A stretch of DNA of 64,000 nt from Symbiodinium microadriaticum (lineage: Eukaryota; Sar; Dinophyceae; Suessiales; Symbiodiniaceae). The stretch spans positions 155,869-219,868 of the forward strand of contig LSRX01000500.1 in the NCBI GenBank assembly GCA_001939145.1, written 5' to 3'. Below, in pieces: positions 59,695 through 64,000 of the stretch. Numbering within the stretch: the stretch's first letter is position 1; each line of letters starts with the position of its first letter. Position numbers and translations under genes: made by a program. A model generated the notes under the pieces. That model saw nothing but the letters and a program-made list of their open reading frames with translations, made no database searches and had not been told where the DNA came from.

Positions 59695-60322
59695 GACGGG
59701 CCGATTGTTACCAAGGTTGCGCGGGCAGACTTCAAGGGAAAAGTTCAGGAGGCGTCTCATGTTTTGAGGAAGAAGCGAGGCGAAGCCTTGGAAAAGATTG
59801 CTCTCACCAGGTGCCTGACGAGAGCCGCAAGGCGGCGACGGATCGGAAGGACCTCTTCAGCGCTTCTTGGGGACTTCAGGGACTTCCAGCGCCCTCTGAT
59901 TTGTGGGTCTCAGGACCAGCTCGCCGAAGCAGCCCTGCGGGAGATCATCAGCCAGCTGAAGCGGTCCGGGGCTACTCCGGGTTTCAGAAATACTATTCCG
60001 CACTGCTCTGCTACGACTTCTGTAGGCTTCAGTGCGCATGTTGGGAGACTTGTACCTTCGAGAGATCAGCTATCACTGAATATCACAGGCCGAATTGTTC
60101 TTGTGGGGCGAAAGAAGCAGTCATGCCTCAGTTCGCTTTTCAGGAGTCCTCGGTTCATCTCGGTTCACCTCGTGTGCATGGCAGCTTATCGATTGATCGC
60201 ATGAGATCGGATTCCTGATCGGATGCAGGCCTGGCAATGGTGGCTACGTTTGGGTCGACGACTGGAACGAGCTTTGGCATAAACTTCAGTGCCGCAAGAC
60301 AAGCATTCGGTTGGAACAGAGT
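59695..60322 (+). CDS. Candidate exons, function unknown
   Basis: 59695-59808 reads GPIVTKVARADFKGKVQEAS then HVLRKKRGEALEKIAL, before a GT donor (CCAG|GTGCC). From 60229 a segment following ggatgcag|G reads PGNGGYVWVDDWNELWHKLQ then CRKTSIRLEQS in one frame. Another frame of the same stretch is also open. Both parts look coded, but I could not connect them. No family is recognised. Confidence 0.3.
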
Positions 60323-61422
60323 TGGCTGCATGGCTGCATTGCGTGCATCAGGAACGGTTCAATGCCACCTTGGGCACCGTGAGGCCACATCGGGTTGTCT
60401 TCATGTCGGGTTTTGCCTTGGTCGCAGCTCCCTTGGTAGTGTCGTAATCTCGTTACCACGGATGCCTTGCATCCCATGATATTGAATAGTAAATGCAAGG
60501 CCCGTTGCTGTTTCCGTCGATTCAGACAGTCGCCTGGTATTTTTTTGGCATACCTTCACAATCCAGAATCTGCCACAGGAATTTCATTGAGTCCAATCCG
60601 GACAAGACCGAAGCTCAGCAGTGTGGCCGAAGTTTTCATCCTCAGGCTGCATGCAATTTCCGAGCAATTGTGCAAACCCTGCAATGGTGTTGAAAGTTTT
60701 TTTGGCTCTTTCAGATCTCATGCCTCAGGGGTCTCTACTCCAAGGTTTCAAGTCACACCGACTACAGGGAGGCATTGCCGCAGTTGTTGTGGGCACTCGC
60801 CTTCGATGTGCATTCATGGGCAGGGTCCGGGTTTAATTGCAGATTCTTCTCAACGGAAGCCCCGCGAGAGATGACAGCCCATGGGATGCTTTGCAAGTGA
60901 CAGAGACTTCTTTTGTGCAGGGGCTACCGAGTGATGCTCGTGTCTGAAACGCGACCGTCCAAACCGGTGTGGCGAAAGCTTCGCGGCGGTTCCTGAACCG
61001 AGCTGCGGTCCTTTACTGGGTTGTTAAGACAAGAAGCACGATTCCTCGTTGGAGTTAACACACTTTTGAATGGCGCACGATTCCGGTCACGCATGCGCCG
61101 CAAGACGCAACTCGTTTCTCCCTATCTGATCACGTCACAGGGCTTGCGCCAAAGGGGATGAAGATCCCCAGAAGGCATTGGCTTCTGATGCCGGCTTTCA
61201 AATGCCAAGAAGGTAGTTCGGAGCATGTCCATGTGCGTGTAGACCAAGTTGAGCTTGTTCCGTCCCGGCCGGGACGACATAGGGTTGAGGATACTCGCAG
61301 ATTTGTTGGAATGTCGGTCCAGTGTTCAAGGAGGGCCTGGCGATAAGCCTTCCATGCTCTGAAAGAACATTGACACGAGGGTTTCTGCGGTCTTTCAAGT
61401 CCCTGGCGGGTGGATTAACATG

Positions 61423-61510
61423 CGCACACACACGCAAATAAACAAGCAGACGCACACAGACACATACATTTGCACACACGGAGAGAAACAGACACACACA
61501 CACACACAAC
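61423..61510. repeat. (CA)n-type microsatellite
   Basis: Interrupted CACA/CAGA repeats with the cleanest (CA)n at about 61491-61507. Confidence 0.85.
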
Positions 61511-61680
61511 AAAGCAAAACGCATCCGTGTTCTTGTTTGTGCAAAGACGCATCCGAAACCGGCACGCAGCGAAGAAGACTTCTGGAGCTTTGCTCAAGAG
61601 GGCAGGTTGGGAAGTGTAGCAGTCTTCGTCACCAAAATATTCTGCAATGTATAGAGTGGATAGATGCTGGGACAATACAT

Positions 61681-61712
61681 GTGTATATATATTTATATAT
61701 ATATATATATAT
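61681..61712. repeat. (TA)n microsatellite
   Basis: TA dinucleotides with single interruptions; a second similar run lies at 61923-61969. Confidence 0.85.
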
Positions 61713-61925
61713 GAGATGGGGTCAAAATTATCGTCAACGTAGTTTAGTGTAGAGGGTAGTTTTTTGAGCCAGAACCCCCAAGATCGATAGGGGACGCGCT
61801 CAAACGATAAGGTTACTTATACTTTGGTCCCTGCAAGTGCCTTAGGCGAATTCCGCGGAAAACGATACGGGACGGGCTAGTTCAAAAACATAAGGAGCAT
61901 AAACAAGTAACTTTGACGCCGACTC

Positions 61926-61969
<44 letters not shown>

Positions 61970-62439
61970 GTCTGCAGCATGCACAATTCTTCAACTGTAA
62001 TCCTAATTTGCGACCTTCCCTATGTGGATGAATTCGCCAACGGCGCAAGAAGCTCAAATGCGGACCAAGCGAAATCCGCCAGCGCTGTGATGTTGCAATG
62101 GATAAGAGCCCTTTGCGGAAGCATTGTGCTCTCAAGGGTATGTTCCCGCCACTTTGGACTTGGTTGTGAAATGTTTCGAGTTAACCGATTGAAGGTTGAG
62201 CATGGGTTGAGAAGGCGTGCATCTTTCACGAACAAAGCCACTACACCAGAGCATTGCAAGCGAGGGCCCACGAGCTGCAAGATTGCCATTTTGTTAAATC
62301 GCCCTGTTCTGATCACACAGCTCAGATGGGGCATGGTTTCAGTTTAGCGGGACCAGGTCGTCAGTCGCGAGGACAGGAGATCTGGCTATCCCAACCATGG
62401 AAAGTTCTGGAAACCTGGAGTGTTTTGATCCTTCGATTT

Positions 62440-62762
62440 CCTGCCCTAATGCAGCTGAGGGCTCCCGAACTTCTCGGGGCCCGAGGTCCGAGTTTAGCCC
62501 AGGCCAAGATTGCAGAGACCTCTCCACTCAGGAAGGGCTTGGATCGGGGCTTGAGATCGCAGGGATAAGCTGCGTGACAACTCCTGCCACTCCAATACAT
62601 GGAAGTCAATGCGGGAGCAAAACGGCAATCGTGGAGCTCGATGCTTTGCTTTAGCCGACTGCTTGAACTGAAGCGCCTGCGGCAGCTGGCATCCGCAGTC
62701 TGCGATTCACAAGATGCCAGTGATGCCCAGTGCATTCTTTTGTCTCTCGTGCAGACGGCAGG
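62440..62762 (+). CDS. Candidate exons, function unknown
   Basis: About 62440-62565 reads ALMQLRAPELLGARGPSLAQ then AKIAETSPLRKGLDRGLRSQ. 62641-62762 reads MLCFSRLLELKRLRQLASAV then CDSQDASDAQCILLSLVQTA before a GT donor candidate (GCAG|GTTGC). The second is a clean amphipathic helical segment and likely a true exon. No family is recognised and the two are not proven to be one gene. Confidence 0.35.
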
Positions 62763-63387
62763 TTGCACGTAGCTGCCGCGACACGCTGGCCGCGACATTC
62801 CCGAACTCCATGGAAGGTGCGGTGTCGCATCGACTGTGCCCGAAGTCCGAAGCCGCTTTGCCGACGTCGATGGCAGGACGTCAGCTCTGCGTCTTCCATG
62901 CCTGCAGCTCTCGAGATCTCCCGCTGCATCCTCAGCCAAGGCCACACTGGGCCATACTGGGCCACACTGCTACCAGCTAGCAGCTCTGAAGCTCCGAGCC
63001 TCCAGCCCTGCAGTGCCTGCACCAGCCAAGGCTCTATAAGAACACGGAGCAGCCCTTCAGAGACAACTTGGGAATGGTGGTCGTGCCGAGCAGCGACGAG
63101 GCGGTTTAGGGCCGGGGCCATGCGATCGTGCTCGGATCTTGCGAAAATGGGGTCTCGAAAATCGAATCGGCGCTATGATCACGAACCGGGAATCTCTATA
63201 CAAGGCATAGGAGGGTCGATTCGAGCACCGGCTGCGCCATCGAGCACAATCTTGATTCAAGAGTCCAGCACGGATGCAGGTGCAAGCTCTAAGAATTCAA
63301 GCACGCGCAGTTTAAGCACGTGCGACTCAAGAGTGCTTGCTTTTAAACGTTGCATTGGGGCTTCTGATTTCTGGACTTGGGTCTGGG

Positions 63388-63446
63388 CCGTTCAGGGTTT
63401 CCAGGGTTTGCGGGTTCAGGGTTTTGTGGGTTTAGGGGTTTGAGTG
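63388..63446. repeat. Short degenerate telomere-like tract
   Basis: A series of GGGTTT words with one GGGTTTAGGGG. Dinoflagellate telomeres are TTTAGGG repeats. Here only one unit is exact, so this may be chance or an eroded interstitial copy. Confidence 0.3.
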
Positions 63447-63673
63447 GGCGTAGGTATTGGTTTTTTCTGTTTTATAGGCGCGCGAGTCCGGGGTGTGCAA
63501 ATCCGCCGTCCATTGTGCGACTTCCCGTGGTCCTCCGCGTGCGGCCCTCAAACTCCAAATCTGAAAGTAATCATGCATGAGCGAAGAAGGCCGGTCGGCG
63601 GAGTTTTGTTCGGCGACAGACTCGGGTCAAAAGCCAGCAGCACACGGCGAACATTTTTGAGCTCTTGGCGCAG

Positions 63674-64000
63674 GATTTCCTGCTGGAAAATCCGTCCCAC
63701 CTGTCCTACCTCTCCGAGGACATGGTGGATGCATTGGCCTTAGCGTGGCTCGGCTCAGACGTTTCGAAGCTGCTGGAGACCGGAGGTCTCCCAAATCGAG
63801 CAGAAGCTGCTTCCGACGCTTCGGGAAGGTCCCTGGGACCTGATTTTTCGCGGCCTCAGAGAAGACCCGCCCTGGAAAGGAGACTTGCAGGCCACGGTGC
63901 AGGCTCGGGAGTGTCGTGACCGGAGAGCGGGTGTTTCCATGGGCGTGTTTGGCAGTTGCTGGGAGCTGCCGCCGCGCGTTTCCTGCTGGCCCCGAGCAAT
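63674..64000 (+). CDS. Partial gene at the right edge, two exons, function unknown
   Basis: 63674-63730 follows ttggcgcag|G and reads DFLLENPSHLSYLSEDMVD. A 55-nt GC-AG intron (63731-63785) would join it in phase 0 to 63786 onward, which reads VSQIEQKLLPTLREGPWDLI then FRGLREDPPWKGDLQATVQA and stays open to the window end. The second exon is Trp- and Leu-rich and strongly protein-like. An alternative is that the first frame continues (ALALAWLGSDVSKLLE) and the second belongs to another splice form. No family is recognised. Confidence 0.5.

Larger units (their letters stand above)
60323..62379. other. Repeat-rich region without secure genes
   Basis: Contains CA-type repeats at about 61423-61510 and (TA)n runs at about 61681-61712 and 61923-61969. 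Other frames lack support. Confidence 0.45.

Noticed and set aside
1..64000. Dinoflagellate spliced-leader relicts, CRISPR arrays, rRNA or bacterial operons
   Set aside because: I looked for the spliced-leader core (ttttggctcaag), regularly spaced direct repeats and rRNA signatures and saw none.

Overview
The window looks like draft nuclear DNA of a dinoflagellate, most likely a symbiodiniacean alga. It has GC-leaning, very intron-rich, gene-sparse DNA. Recognisable exons are short (36 to about 300 nt) and scattered. Introns begin GT, GC or GA and end AG, nearly always with a G as the first exon base. That mixed-donor, AG|G pattern is well established for dinoflagellates. Every exon I can defend by homology or phase lies on the + strand, as expected of dinoflagellate one-way gene arrays. 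Because of the intron density, long single-frame ORFs here are mostly chance or microsatellite products. I annotated by protein motifs plus splice phase instead.

Layout. 0-5 kb: microsatellites and nothing else secure. 5.2-8.1 kb: exons of a P/Q/M-rich protein, interrupted by a 2.3 kb AT-rich element (5600-7915) with ~330 bp terminal inverted repeats and a broken minor-capsid-like gene, probably an internally deleted Polinton-like virus. 15.5-18.9 kb: a RecQ-type DNA helicase. 20.4 kb: a short exon resembling the last domain of translation factor IF-2. 21.0-21.6 kb: the three-exon 3' end of an unrecognised gene. 21.8-23.1 kb: a gene with double-stranded-RNA-binding-like motifs. 29.1-29.5 kb: exons including a nucleotidyltransferase HxGH motif. 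31.7-32.4 kb: two exons of an unknown gene. 33.7-34.3 kb: an assembly gap. 35.9-43.2 kb: a six-transmembrane voltage-gated K+ channel with C-linker and cyclic-nucleotide-binding-like domain (EAG/CNG type), of which 18 exons and 17 introns join in phase to a stop codon. 43-64 kb: scattered candidate exons, a ~1 kb 12-bp satellite (49.1-50.1 kb), a 92-bp duplication across a single N (57.9 kb), and a partial gene running off the right edge.

The genes show no operon-like functional grouping. They are separate housekeeping and signalling genes. The most interesting items are the virus-derived element sitting inside a host gene and the completely phase-resolved mixed-donor intron set of the channel gene.
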